Source of the DNA: Vibrio neptunius
GTDB taxonomy: Bacteria > Pseudomonadota > Gammaproteobacteria > Enterobacterales > Vibrionaceae
Direction of reading: 5' to 3'
DNA: 64,000 nucleotides
NCBI RefSeq assembly: GCF_000967495.1
Contig: NZ_JXXU01000048.1
Location: 62,001-126,000, forward strand
Shown: positions 7,648 through 16,126 of the stretch, in pieces
How the letters are laid out: every line of letters starts with the position of its first letter
Numbering within the stretch: position 1 is the first letter of the stretch
Program-made: the position numbers and the translations under genes
The notes under the pieces: generated by a model
What the model saw: the letters and a program-made list of their open reading frames with translations, nothing else
Databases searched by the model: none
What the model was told of the DNA's origin: nothing

Positions 7648-9876
7648 ATGCCAACTCTACCTGATTGGATTGGTTACGATGTGAGGGTATTAGAGCAGCA
7701 TGAAGAAGTGCTGCTTTCTTCTGTTAAGGTATTGGAGCATACGATTGAGGTTTGTTTTGATATCAAATTCCCGCATTATCCTCAAGCTTGCGACAAGCGT
7801 ATTCATAATCCAGAAAAAATAAAATTAAGTTACTCAAAAACTGACGTGAGAAATGCGCCTGATATTCTAGCGATACGGAACGACTTCCCTAGAGATCTAC
7901 CTCACTTAAATCCAACTAAGGTGACTTCTCCAGCTTCAATTTGCCTATGGCGAAAAGGTGGAACTGATGCTTTATACATGCAAAAAGGTATCGAAAGTCT
8001 TATTGATGTACTTCGAGAATGGTTAGTTGATGCATCTTTGGGGGATCTAAATACTGACGGATGGGAGCCATCCCCTCGAACGAGCTGTGCAAGCCTAGTT
8101 GTGAATGCACCTAAGTTGCAAGAGATGGTGTGTAATCATAAGAATGAAGGGATGTTACTTAAACTCAGTACAAAGGTCTTTTTTAGTTGGTTTAAGGGGA
8201 CGCTATTTGGTGTTTCTGCCAGCAATTCAGATATTAACCTCAAAAACATTAGCAGTTATGTAAATGCAAGAAAAAGTGGTCAATGTGCTACGCAACAGGC
8301 AAGTATAGATGGCAAAAAGCTGGAAGCTCTAAGTACGTTTGTTATTGTACCCAATCATGATCGTGTAGATGATGTTAACGACTGTCGAGAAATAGAATCT
8401 TTAGCTGATCTTAAAGCGTTTACTTGTGATGATAGGTTTAACAGTTTTGCTGATATTGTAGAGTCTGAGTTCTCTCGCTTCAATGAAGAGCGAGCAGTTA
8501 TTATTGTTATTGCTAAACGTAGACCTAAGGCGTTGATCTCCGAAATTATGGGACTTTCTCAAAATGAAGATCATAGAAAAATTGAGTTACTTCCATTTCT
8601 AATCCACTATCGTAAACGAAAAATTCAGGTAGATTTTCTGTCGTTACGTTCTCGAATGAGACCAAGAGAGTTAGCTCAAATTTCAGGGGTTGAATCTAAC
8701 GAAAGTTCAGTTGGTTTTATTGGCGCAGGAGCTTTAGGGTCTGCTATCTCAGATCAGTTGGCTAGATCTGGTGTTTTCAAAATTAAGCAATGGGATAGGG
8801 ATAGTATAGAATTACACAACTCTGCTCGTCATGTTTGTATCGATCCTACTTTTGAAACACCCGTGCTATCCACTAAAGCAAGAATGGTTGCTGATCGGTT
8901 AAAACAGTTGAGTGAAGAACATCGAAAGGGGGTTGAAGGGTTCGATAAGCATTTTGAACTTCAAAGTGAAAAACTCATTTGCTCTAAGCTAGATTTACTT
9001 GTAGATACGACGGGCACTGACCTCATCGGCTCATGGCAAGAACGTCCTTCATGTGCAGTAACGCGAGTTTATGTTTCCGATAGTGGTCGTATTGGTGTAA
9101 TCCAATGTCTGCAAAGTAATGGTGAAGGTGCAGATATCCTAGACCTTGATGCATATATGCTCTTGTCTTCGTGTCGGGTAGAAGCATTGCGTCAATGGTT
9201 AGTTCGAGATGCCGCCCTAGAATCTAAATTAGTAGGCTTGAGTTGTAGTAGCGAAACTTTGGCCTTACCGTGGTCTTCGGTACTTAATCATGCTTCAACC
9301 TTCGTCCCTTTAATTAGAAAGCAAATGTCTCAGTCTACAGCAATGCTGGGAGTCAATGTTTTAGATGATGATGGTCTACCTCGCGGATATGTCCCTGTAG
9401 CACTTCAAGGCGAATTGTGTTTTGAGGAGAAAAAGGTTACTGATGCTAATGGAATAGAGTGGTATATTACCATTCACTCTTCTGTTATTGAAAAATGCGA
9501 TTTAGTGACACATGAGTATTCACCAAATGAAGCAGGCGGCTACCTATGTGGACTTGTGAGCATGGAGTTAAACCGTATCTCAATAGTATTTGCATCGAAA
9601 GGCACATTTACGTCAACTCCAATAGGTCTGACTTTGGAACCTATTGATAAAGATAGGGAATGTAACGATTTAATGGACAATTGCAATGAGATGTTGTTGC
9701 CACTAGGCACATGGCACTCACATCCTTGTTCAACATCTAAAGAGTCGGGCACGGATTTGCGTACATTGAGAGGTGTTACGAAACAAAAACAACCTTTGCC
9801 ATTTGTGATGCTTATCAAAGGAGCTGATGGTATCAACTTGAAAGTAGGGTACAACAGGAATTTTGACTTAAAATGA
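7648..9876 (+). CDS. E2-E1-JAB triple-domain ubiquitin-like conjugation/deconjugation protein
   Basis: This 742-residue protein has three modules. Residues 1-150 look like a bacterial E2 (PHYPQACD, DFPRDLPHLNP, candidate catalytic Cys99 in SPASICLW). Residues 350-560 are a ThiF/E1 adenylation domain, with the nucleotide loop GAGALG at 359-364 and the D383-x-D-x-x-E-x-x-N-x-x-R series. Residues 600-740 are a JAB/JAMM isopeptidase with Glu628 and HSHP at 690-693 followed by SGTD (Ser700, Asp703), a complete zinc motif. One chain could thus activate, transfer and remove a protein tag, the jobs split between Cap2 and Cap3 in type II CBASS. No ubiquitin-like protein or CD-NTase gene is nearby, so the donor is unknown. 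It overlaps the next gene by four bases. Confidence 0.82.
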   Translation: MPTLPDWIGYDVRVLEQHEEVLLSSVKVLEHTIEVCFDIKFPHYPQACDKRIHNPEKIKLSYSKTDVRNAPDILAIRNDFPRDLPHLNPTKVTSPASICLWRKGGTDALYMQKGIESLIDVLREWLVDASLGDLNTDGWEPSPRTSCASLVVNAPKLQEMVCNHKNEGMLLKLSTKVFFSWFKGTLFGVSASNSDINLKNISSYVNARKSGQCATQQASIDGKKLEALSTFVIVPNHDRVDDVNDCREIESLADLKAFTCDDRFNSFADIVESEFSRFNEERAVIIVIAKRRPKALISEIMGLSQNEDHRKIELLPFLIHYRKRKIQVDFLSLRSRMRPRELAQISGVESNESSVGFIGAGALGSAISDQLARSGVFKIKQWDRDSIELHNSARHVCIDPTFETPVLSTKARMVADRLKQLSEEHRKGVEGFDKHFELQSEKLICSKLDLLVDTTGTDLIGSWQERPSCAVTRVYVSDSGRIGVIQCLQSNGEGADILDLDAYMLLSSCRVEALRQWLVRDAALESKLVGLSCSSETLALPWSSVLNHASTFVPLIRKQMSQSTAMLGVNVLDDDGLPRGYVPVALQGELCFEEKKVTDANGIEWYITIHSSVIEKCDLVTHEYSPNEAGGYLCGLVSMELNRISIVFASKGTFTSTPIGLTLEPIDKDRECNDLMDNCNEMLLPLGTWHSHPCSTSKESGTDLRTLRGVTKQKQPLPFVMLIKGADGINLKVGYNRNFDLK

Positions 9877-10370
9877 ATGAATTACTCGCTAAGATATCAT
9901 CTTATAACTTGTTTAATTACTTGTTTCCAGGGGCATTATTTATTGTATTGTTGGAGGAACTTACACAGTTTTCGTTAAGGCAGGAGGATCTAGTTTTAGG
10001 TGTATTCTTTTACTATTTCATAGGTTTGGTCATAAGCCGTATTGGCTCAGTATTGGTGGAACCAATACTCAAGAAGCTACGAATTGTTAAGTTTGCAGAC
10101 TACACAGACTATGTAACCGCTTCAAAAGAGGACGGGCTTATTGTTACTCTTTCAGAGCAAAACAATATGTTTCGAACTTTGTGCTCTGTGATGTTTTGCC
10201 TTAGTTGTGCCAAGGTATGGGAGTTATACTCGTTAAACGTCTCGTGGCTCAATGACAATATGGAAGTTATTGTTATTTCTGGGTTAGGGATTTTGATGGT
10301 ATTGGCCTATAGAAAACAGACTGCTTATATTCGTGCTAGAATTTCCCGTCATACTAATAAAGGATGTTGA
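9873..10370 (+). CDS. Four-helix membrane protein of the E2-E1-JAB operon
   Basis: This 165-residue protein starts inside the stop of the preceding gene (ATGA overlap), so the two are co-translated. It has four predicted membrane segments: about residues 15-30 (NLFNYLFPGALFIVLL), 40-63, 102-121 and 130-145. The loop between the second and third is a charged cytosolic stretch (KKLRIVKFADYTDYVTASKEDG). Small multi-helix membrane proteins often act as the killing effector in abortive antiphage systems, and that is the role I infer. I do not recognise the family. The gene ends the rightward operon. Confidence 0.65.
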   Translation: MNELLAKISSYNLFNYLFPGALFIVLLEELTQFSLRQEDLVLGVFFYYFIGLVISRIGSVLVEPILKKLRIVKFADYTDYVTASKEDGLIVTLSEQNNMFRTLCSVMFCLSCAKVWELYSLNVSWLNDNMEVIVISGLGILMVLAYRKQTAYIRARISRHTNKGC

Positions 10371-10456
10371 TAGTTAGCTTTGTATAGCAACATAGGCAAA
10401 CTAGCTCTTTTATGTTTAGTTTAGATCATATGAATCTAGCCTTTGATGGGGATTCT

Positions 10457-10530
10457 AGTTAGTTGAGTCTAACTTTGGCTGAACACCTAATTCAAACTAA
10501 TCTATGTAAAGGGAACATAGATTAGTTTGA
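10457..10530. terminator. Two strong hairpins between convergent operons
   Basis: AGTTAG/CTAACT form a 6-bp stem at 10457-10474. A perfect 16-bp inverted repeat, TCAAACTAATCTATGT at 10492-10507 with its complement at 10515-10530, encloses the loop AAAGGGA. They lie in the gap between the membrane-protein gene and the convergent lipase gene, so a bidirectional terminator is the natural reading. Neither has a U-tract, and the second is longer than a usual terminator stem. Confidence 0.5.
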
Positions 10531-10562
10531 TGGAATCAAGGCCCACATTATACTTTAAAAGC

Positions 10563-11627
10563 TTAATTACGCTTTATGGCAACGATCTCTAGTTTTTTGC
10601 GGTAAATACTGATTGAATGGTCAGAGAGAAACTTCTTGTATGGAAGTTTTCCTATTAAAAGGGCTTTTAGCCTGAACAACAAAGAGACTGAGTAAAGTAG
10701 CTGAACATCTTCATATTCACCCTTCTTACAGTTTGTCAAGTAACGCATATTACCGCCGTGCATATATCCACAGAACTTTTCTAATAAGAACTCCTTTGCC
10801 TTGACTCCAACCCAAGGTATGAAACTAACCCCCGTACTAATAGCACCAATTGCTAGGCCATTGGGTGGTAGCATCGTCACAGAATCCGCAGCGTTGACAA
10901 CTCGGTAAATCGGTGTCTTTATTGTAGAAATCCACTCTTTGTCCCCAACTCTTGGTGAACCGAATGTATAGCAGGCTGCTATGCCAAAATCGAATTTTAA
11001 CCGTTTCGCGGCAATTGTTGCTAATGCACCACCTAAACTATGACCTGTAATGAACAATGGTTTAGCCTCTGTCAGTTTACTCAGAGCAACACTAAGTTCT
11101 TCCTCAACCGATTCAAAAGCTTCATGAAAGCCTTCATGTACTTTTCCTGGGCTTTTACATTTGGTTATTGTAGCTTTGGCGTCTGATTTTATATCGTTAA
11201 GGCTCGTAGCTTCAGTTCCTCTAAAAGCCAAAACATAGAAGGTAGGGGTTTCTACCAATATTGCTTGGGTTCCTAGTTCAGTACTGAAGGTTTTTATTAG
11301 CTGAGTCTCATTAAGAGTATTTAACTCATTGACTAGTTTATTCTTTTCTTCGTCATGATCCCAGAGTAAACCTTCTATAGTAGATAATGCTTTAGACACA
11401 TTTATGCTAGTAGATCCATCTGCGAGCCGTTTCAATGCTTCACTTAATCCTATCTTCTGCAACCTGCTTGGTAGTGCTGGATTAAAACGTAAATACGCTA
11501 GCTCTGAAAAAGTAGCCATTAACCAAGCTGTTCTATCGCTGTATGCTTGGCGATAACTTGGTTGTGTTAAGCCTAATAACGTGGATTTTCGATCTGGTTC
11601 AACATTAACACTCTCTAATATAGACAT
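10563..11627 (-). CDS. Class 3 lipase-like alpha/beta hydrolase
   Basis: This 354-residue protein has the Lipase_3 pattern: the strand and turn FYVLAFRGTEA, the nucleophile elbow FITGHSLGGALATIAA, then YTFGSPRVGD, an Asp in VVNAADSVTMLPP and a His in YMHGGNMRY. It therefore has a complete Ser-Asp-His triad and should hydrolyse acyl esters, perhaps membrane phospholipids. There is no signal peptide; a short hydrophobic stretch (LAIGAISTGVSFIPWVGV) could touch a membrane. The ATG at 11627 is chosen; the frame opens upstream at a TTG at 11648. It is divergent from a lipoprotein gene 114 bases away. It may be a defence effector or an interbacterial toxin; nothing decides between these. Confidence 0.78.
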   Translation of the reverse strand: MSILESVNVEPDRKSTLLGLTQPSYRQAYSDRTAWLMATFSELAYLRFNPALPSRLQKIGLSEALKRLADGSTSINVSKALSTIEGLLWDHDEEKNKLVNELNTLNETQLIKTFSTELGTQAILVETPTFYVLAFRGTEATSLNDIKSDAKATITKCKSPGKVHEGFHEAFESVEEELSVALSKLTEAKPLFITGHSLGGALATIAAKRLKFDFGIAACYTFGSPRVGDKEWISTIKTPIYRVVNAADSVTMLPPNGLAIGAISTGVSFIPWVGVKAKEFLLEKFCGYMHGGNMRYLTNCKKGEYEDVQLLYSVSLLFRLKALLIGKLPYKKFLSDHSISIYRKKLEIVAIKRN

Positions 11628-11696
11628 ATTCAACAATCTCTTTTGCAATCAAGTTCCTATGTGGGTAACATTTAATCAGTCATTAAAGAGACTTTC

Positions 11697-11717
11697 AATT
11701 AATCAATTGAATTAATC
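11697..11717. promoter_or_regulatory. Direct repeat in the divergent lipase/lipoprotein promoter region
   Basis: AATTAATC occurs at 11697-11704 and again at 11710-11717, a 13-bp period, with the palindrome TCAATTGA bridging them. The repeats lie in the 113-bp divergent gap and could bind a regulator of both directions. No known operator is matched. Confidence 0.3.
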
Positions 11718-11740
11718 ACTCAATATATGGAAATGATTAG

Positions 11741-12445
11741 ATGCGCACACTTTTATTAGTTCTGCTCGGAGTACTTGGTGGATGTTCCCAAGTTCCAACT
11801 CAGTCTGTCGAGCTTTCTGCGACAGTTGGGCGTGACATAGAAAAAATGCATAAATCTCACGTTCAAACCATTAGTATTTTGTACTCACGAATGAGATATG
11901 ATGTGAATGAGTTTATAGATAATGTCTATACACCTTATGCCATCCGAGAATCGATAAAAAAAGATCGTGCTAGGCTACAAAATGGCCATACCTCGTTTAT
12001 ACGGATGATCTCTAATGGGCTATCCACTGATGCAAGTTCAGAACAACAAGAACAGGCTATAGATGCTATGGAAATTCTTGTAATAAATGTGACTAAGTCA
12101 GTAGATAGGCAGCGCAAGCAATTGCTCGATAATTTAAATGCACAAGAGAGAGAACTCTTGGCTTCTACTAATCGCTCTTACTTAGCTATTCATCAAGCTA
12201 ACTCAATTGTTACGGGGCATTTGGCTTCAATAGCTCAAGTCCATGACGCTCAAAATGAGTTGTTGAGTGAGATTGGTATTGAATCTGATGTTGGTGGGTA
12301 TATTGCGACAAAGTTATCTAAAGCCTCTAATGAGATAGCTGAACTTTCGAAAAAAAGTGAGACAGAATTGAATGGAATAGGTGGTGTTGAAGGTGCACGA
12401 GCAAAGCTTCAAGACTCAATCGATAAACTGAACTTCAAACAATAA
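11741..12445 (+). CDS. Putative lipoprotein, helical
   Basis: This 234-residue protein starts with a lipoprotein signal peptide (MRTLLLVLLGVLGGC, lipidation at Cys15), so it should be anchored in the outer membrane or the periplasmic face of the inner membrane. The rest is almost wholly helical with heptad-like stretches (for example QRKQLLDNLNAQERELLASTN) and no known domain. It is divergent from the lipase and followed 11 bases later by a 95-residue helical protein. One possibility is that it protects the envelope from the lipase or senses envelope stress. I do not recognise the family. Confidence 0.7.
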   Translation: MRTLLLVLLGVLGGCSQVPTQSVELSATVGRDIEKMHKSHVQTISILYSRMRYDVNEFIDNVYTPYAIRESIKKDRARLQNGHTSFIRMISNGLSTDASSEQQEQAIDAMEILVINVTKSVDRQRKQLLDNLNAQERELLASTNRSYLAIHQANSIVTGHLASIAQVHDAQNELLSEIGIESDVGGYIATKLSKASNEIAELSKKSETELNGIGGVEGARAKLQDSIDKLNFKQ

Positions 12446-12455
12446 AGGATTAAGT

Positions 12456-12743
12456 ATGAGCAGCCTAGAAGATCTAGATAAATTACTCAGCGACGATTTT
12501 GAAACTATAGAAGCTACCTTCAATGGTAGGTATGGGGCGGAGTTAACTAAGCTATCTGGATTGTCAATCACAGAACTTAAAAATATACATACAGCAGTCA
12601 ATATTGTGGAGTACGAAAAATTAAAAGCTGTCGTGCTCAGGGCATCCCAACAAAACCTTAGTCAGGCTGAATTGAAAGCACGTATACATGCTTTGGGCAA
12701 AGTTGCGGTCGAGATTGCAAAAATAGCGGATATTGCAGTCTAA
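12456..12743 (+). CDS. Small helical protein next to the lipoprotein
   Basis: This 95-residue protein follows the lipoprotein gene by 11 bases, with AAGGATT before the ATG, so the two form an operon. It is soluble, acidic at the N-terminus (MSSLEDLDKLLSDDFETIEA) and helical, with no signal peptide and no recognised domain. It may be the cytosolic partner of the lipoprotein or the antidote of the divergent lipase; both are inferred from position only. Confidence 0.6.
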   Translation: MSSLEDLDKLLSDDFETIEATFNGRYGAELTKLSGLSITELKNIHTAVNIVEYEKLKAVVLRASQQNLSQAELKARIHALGKVAVEIAKIADIAV

Positions 12744-13164
12744 ATATAAAAACGCCGTAACGGTGCGCCTTTGAAGTCGCTCAGGTTCAAAGAGAAGATG
12801 GATGAGCTAGGCATTATCTCATAGTATAGCAGCCCCCAGGTCGGTGATGATAACTCGTATGTCGAGTCGTTGTCCCGCACGCAAAGTACATTGCGTGCGG
12901 GCCGAAAATGGGTTGAAGCCTCCTTCGCTAGTACAGTAAACATAAATTATGTCACGTCTTCACAGAGTCAACGTGCGGAGGCATGGCTCGCTGCAAAACA
13001 GCGAAATCCTGAACGATAGGCAAGTGCTCTAAGAAACTATGAAGCTGTTGGTGAGGTTCACTAAAACCCAAAAAGAAAACCTGCTTAATAAGCAAGCAAA
13101 TAATGACAACTACCTTGAAAAGCGCCGTTAGCTTAAAAGCGCAGGAGTAATGGGTACTTATTCA
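12744..13164. other. 420-base gene-free segment with tandem hairpins (possible structured RNA or regulatory DNA)
   Basis: No supportable coding frame crosses this gap between convergent genes. It begins with a small hairpin at 12753-12765. It then holds ACTCG/CGAGT at 12853-12867 and a perfect 11-bp stem, CCCGCACGCAA with TTGCGTGCGGG (12874-12901, loop AGTACA). A broken frame around 12980-13065 reads like protein (AWLAAKQRNPER, stop, ASALRNYEAVGEVH), which may be a decayed gene. The octamer AAAAGCGC occurs twice near 13120-13150. I cannot match it to a known RNA family. Confidence 0.45.
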
Positions 13165-15621
13165 TCAAGCATCTAGAAAATGGCACTCTGGCTCAAGGTC
13201 AAACCCAGTGCAAATTTTTTTATAGGCTGGCTTATCGTTAATGGCTCTTTTAAGGGTATCCGTATCTCCGATAAAAATAGTAGCCGTTTTTGAACGTGTT
13301 AATGCCGTATAAATCATGCTGTTCTCCACAAATGATGTGGAGGTAGAACTAGGTAGTAGAACGATAGTATATGCAAACTCAGAGCCTTGGGCTTTATGAA
13401 TTGTGATACCGTAACAATGTACTAACCCAGTATCAAAACATGCACCTTCATCGATATAGACTGTCTTTTCAGCAAACTGGCAGACTAACTTCTTTTGTAT
13501 GTTTTCACCTGCATCTTCTTGTAAGTAGACAATATCAGCGACAGTTGCCATATCACCGTTGTATAGGTCAAGAGATGCGAAGTTCTGAGTGACAATAACG
13601 CGATCACCCTTGGCAAACCCCCACAGGGTATCAGAACTACTACTGTATCGCTCGTTTGCTATAAAATGGCTGTTGATGGACACTGTCGATAATGGGTTAT
13701 CAGCATTAGAGTAAGGCGTGATAACTTGCGATTTATCTAAGCCTAGTTGCTTAGATAATGAATAAGCATTTTGGATAATTTGTGAGTCACTAATTTGCGA
13801 ATAGTACACGCCAGCCTGACCAGAAAAAGAACTCAGGTCTGTTAGCTCGGATAAAGGATTGTTTGAAAACTCATGTGTTCTGTTGCTCCACTCTGATTTC
13901 ATTGAGTGACCCACAGTTCGCACCAATGTTGCAACTTCTTTGATTGGGTTGCCAGCTCCTTGCCTGTGAACTCGTTTAAGCTCGCAGTAAGGCACTGTAT
14001 CGGCATTTAATGCACCAAGACTGACAACATGCTGCCAAACTACTCCAAACCCGACAGGGGCTATTTGAGCAATGTCGCCAACCATTGAAATGCTATATCT
14101 AGAAGCGTGCTTATCGAGAAGTGACAAAAACTCTACCACAAGGGATAAATCAAGCATTGACGACTCATCAAAAACAATTAGTGGATTATCGTTAAGCTGT
14201 ATTGCCCCTTTGATGTCAGGGCTATTTAAGGTTAGTTCGATCTGTCGAATTAACCCTCTAACCGTATAGCTACAGACCTCATATTCGCTCTCGCCGAAAA
14301 GGTTTGTGTTTTGTTTTCGGATAACGCACATTCGTTCTAATTCATCATTAACTCTTTTCTTAGCTATGCCTGCTACTGCCACAAAATATGCAGGTCGGTC
14401 TAAACGGTTACATGTGTACTTAACACATGCCATAGCTGTGCTTTTACCTGTACCGCCTTCACCCTGCGCGATTGACAGGTCATTGGTCAGGGTATTGAAA
14501 GCGAGTTTTTTTTGCTCTTCGGTGAGGTAAAACCCATTCACCCTTGATGAGTATTCGTCAAATTCATTAATGAGAGAAAATATGCGTCCACTAGGGAATT
14601 TACCTTCCCTAGAGGTGGCGATTTTTGATGCCATTGATCTTTCGACTATACTCTCCAGATTTGCTAGCCCAACGCCCTGATAGTCGCCTCTATTCGTTCT
14701 GCATATGGCTGTTAGTGAAAGACCCGTATCAATCGCAATATCAATCAAGCTCTCACCAATCAACGATGAAAGGGCCACCCTAAACTTCTCCTTAGTGATA
14801 GCTGTATGGTTTTGCTTCAGTGCGCGATACACCACGCAGTCAATAGCACCAATCAACCGAACAGGGGAGTCGTCAGGAATATTAATTTTGCTCGTCTTTC
14901 TTAGTCGTTCAGCAACGCCCCATGCATTATTAAAGCGGGTTCCCATGCGTATAGGAGCATAAGGGTTACTTGTTAACAAGCTCTTTGTTGAGCGACCTAA
15001 CAGCCTGAATAGCCGATGTGCTGTTCGTTTGTCATAACCAGCCTGGTCGATGAATTCAATAGACTCAAACTCAGCATGTACATTTTGGTATGCTGTTAAA
15101 AACGCCATGCCACGTTCAATGCTGTTGAATGCATCAACGAGAGCAGCGAGATTTCCATTTTTTAACTCATTCAGAAATTGCCTTGCAGAGCCTACTCTTT
15201 TGATCGCCTTCATAATGCGAGACTTGCCACATCCGATACCTCGGAACTCTGGATGTCCGAGGAATAGCTTTTTAGTTAGAGTTGGCAGTTCATATTGTTT
15301 TAATGCTCGCTCGAAGAGCGCAAGCTCCCCCTCTACATCGAATGAGACAAGTAATAATTTACCTGAGGTTGCGTGATGTTGTGGGCGATAATTAATCAAT
15401 TCCTTTTGATTGGTACATGAAAATAGCCACACTTCCGCTTCGCTCGGAGCCTTATACGCGAAAGCCTTTTTGATATGAACTGACAATCGCTTGCTAGTAT
15501 TGATACAGTTACCATAAACAATGTATGCGTTTAGCAGAGGATGTACACTGGTAACTAATAATCTAAGTTCGGTCAAATGTTCGCCCCCCACTGAGGATAG
15601 AATTTCTAACCTGCTCCGCAT
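13165..15621 (-). CDS. RecD-like superfamily 1 DNA helicase, last gene of the integration operon
   Basis: The protein is about 818 residues and ends in a complete SF1B helicase core: Walker A GEGGTGKST near residue 384, Walker B VFDESSMLD, motif III VGDIAQIAPVG and the late motifs HKAQGSEF and YTALTRSK. This arrangement resembles RecD2/TraA. The N-terminal 370 residues contain helical repeats resembling RecD2 helix-hairpin-helix tracts but no clear known domain. The start is uncertain: 15621 overlaps the preceding gene by about 60 bases, while a GTG or TTG near 15570-15585 would make a near-stop overlap. Its place as the fifth gene of the recombinase operon suggests a role in processing or transferring the island, though a defence role is possible. 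Confidence 0.8.
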   Translation of the reverse strand: MRSRLEILSSVGGEHLTELRLLVTSVHPLLNAYIVYGNCINTSKRLSVHIKKAFAYKAPSEAEVWLFSCTNQKELINYRPQHHATSGKLLLVSFDVEGELALFERALKQYELPTLTKKLFLGHPEFRGIGCGKSRIMKAIKRVGSARQFLNELKNGNLAALVDAFNSIERGMAFLTAYQNVHAEFESIEFIDQAGYDKRTAHRLFRLLGRSTKSLLTSNPYAPIRMGTRFNNAWGVAERLRKTSKINIPDDSPVRLIGAIDCVVYRALKQNHTAITKEKFRVALSSLIGESLIDIAIDTGLSLTAICRTNRGDYQGVGLANLESIVERSMASKIATSREGKFPSGRIFSLINEFDEYSSRVNGFYLTEEQKKLAFNTLTNDLSIAQGEGGTGKSTAMACVKYTCNRLDRPAYFVAVAGIAKKRVNDELERMCVIRKQNTNLFGESEYEVCSYTVRGLIRQIELTLNSPDIKGAIQLNDNPLIVFDESSMLDLSLVVEFLSLLDKHASRYSISMVGDIAQIAPVGFGVVWQHVVSLGALNADTVPYCELKRVHRQGAGNPIKEVATLVRTVGHSMKSEWSNRTHEFSNNPLSELTDLSSFSGQAGVYYSQISDSQIIQNAYSLSKQLGLDKSQVITPYSNADNPLSTVSINSHFIANERYSSSSDTLWGFAKGDRVIVTQNFASLDLYNGDMATVADIVYLQEDAGENIQKKLVCQFAEKTVYIDEGACFDTGLVHCYGITIHKAQGSEFAYTIVLLPSSTSTSFVENSMIYTALTRSKTATIFIGDTDTLKRAINDKPAYKKICTGFDLEPECHFLDA

Positions 15622-16120
15622 GACACCTAATATGGTCATCAACAGATTGTTTTGAGGCAGCCAACTTCAGTTCCAACTCATGTATCCGTGCATCCCGTTC
15701 ATCAACTTCTATTTTCAGCTTCTGTTCCAGTGTTTGAATTTGAGCGTTAAGCGTTACGATTAATTGACCTTGTTCGTTAATATCGCACTGCTGACTGGTA
15801 ACTAGGTCATCTCGTTTTTTCTCAGTTATGGATCTTGGCTGAGAGTCCTCAATACCGATATTTTTCACATCTCTGGGAAGCGCATTCCTAATTACAGAGT
15901 TTTTGTACAGAGTTGCACGATCCTTGAACGCGCACCATCTAGCTAATTTACTGGCATTGATTCCTAGCTCGTTCGTGCCACGCTCGTCTCGTGGAAATCT
16001 GATTCCCTTCTCCTGCATCTGGCTAATAACTAGTTTATAGCATTCGACGTATAGAGCAGATTTAGCAGTACCTTTCAGTTGTTCTTGTTCTGGGGTTAAT
16101 TTAATAGGTTCTATCTCCAT
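15563..16120 (-). CDS. Coiled-coil protein of the integration operon
   Basis: This 185-residue soluble protein has an N-terminal region with a helix-turn-helix look (NELGINASKLARWCAFKDRATLYKN compressed to its core, residues 48-75) and a long coiled coil from about residue 115 (LNAQIQTLEQKLKIEVDERDARIHELELKLAASKQ in part). It starts six bases after the 204-aa gene and overlaps the helicase gene. The shape, a DNA-binding head plus coiled coil, resembles TnpC-type accessory proteins of Tn554-like elements. I know no assigned function. Confidence 0.6.
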   Translation of the reverse strand: MEIEPIKLTPEQEQLKGTAKSALYVECYKLVISQMQEKGIRFPRDERGTNELGINASKLARWCAFKDRATLYKNSVIRNALPRDVKNIGIEDSQPRSITEKKRDDLVTSQQCDINEQGQLIVTLNAQIQTLEQKLKIEVDERDARIHELELKLAASKQSVDDHIRCHAEQVRNSILSGGRTFDRT

Positions 16121-16126
16121 AACAAT

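Noticed and set aside
6611-10370. Type II CBASS
   Set aside because: E1, E2 and JAB domains are present, but no CD-NTase or nucleotide-activated effector is encoded, and all three domains are in one chain.
10563-11627. Type VI secretion lipase effector
   Set aside because: No MIX/PAAR/VgrG marker or adaptor gene is next to it. The possibility is kept open but not called.
12744-13164. Retron, CRISPR array or integron attC site
   Set aside because: No reverse transcriptase, no repeated spacer units, and no attC core motifs or integron integrase are seen.
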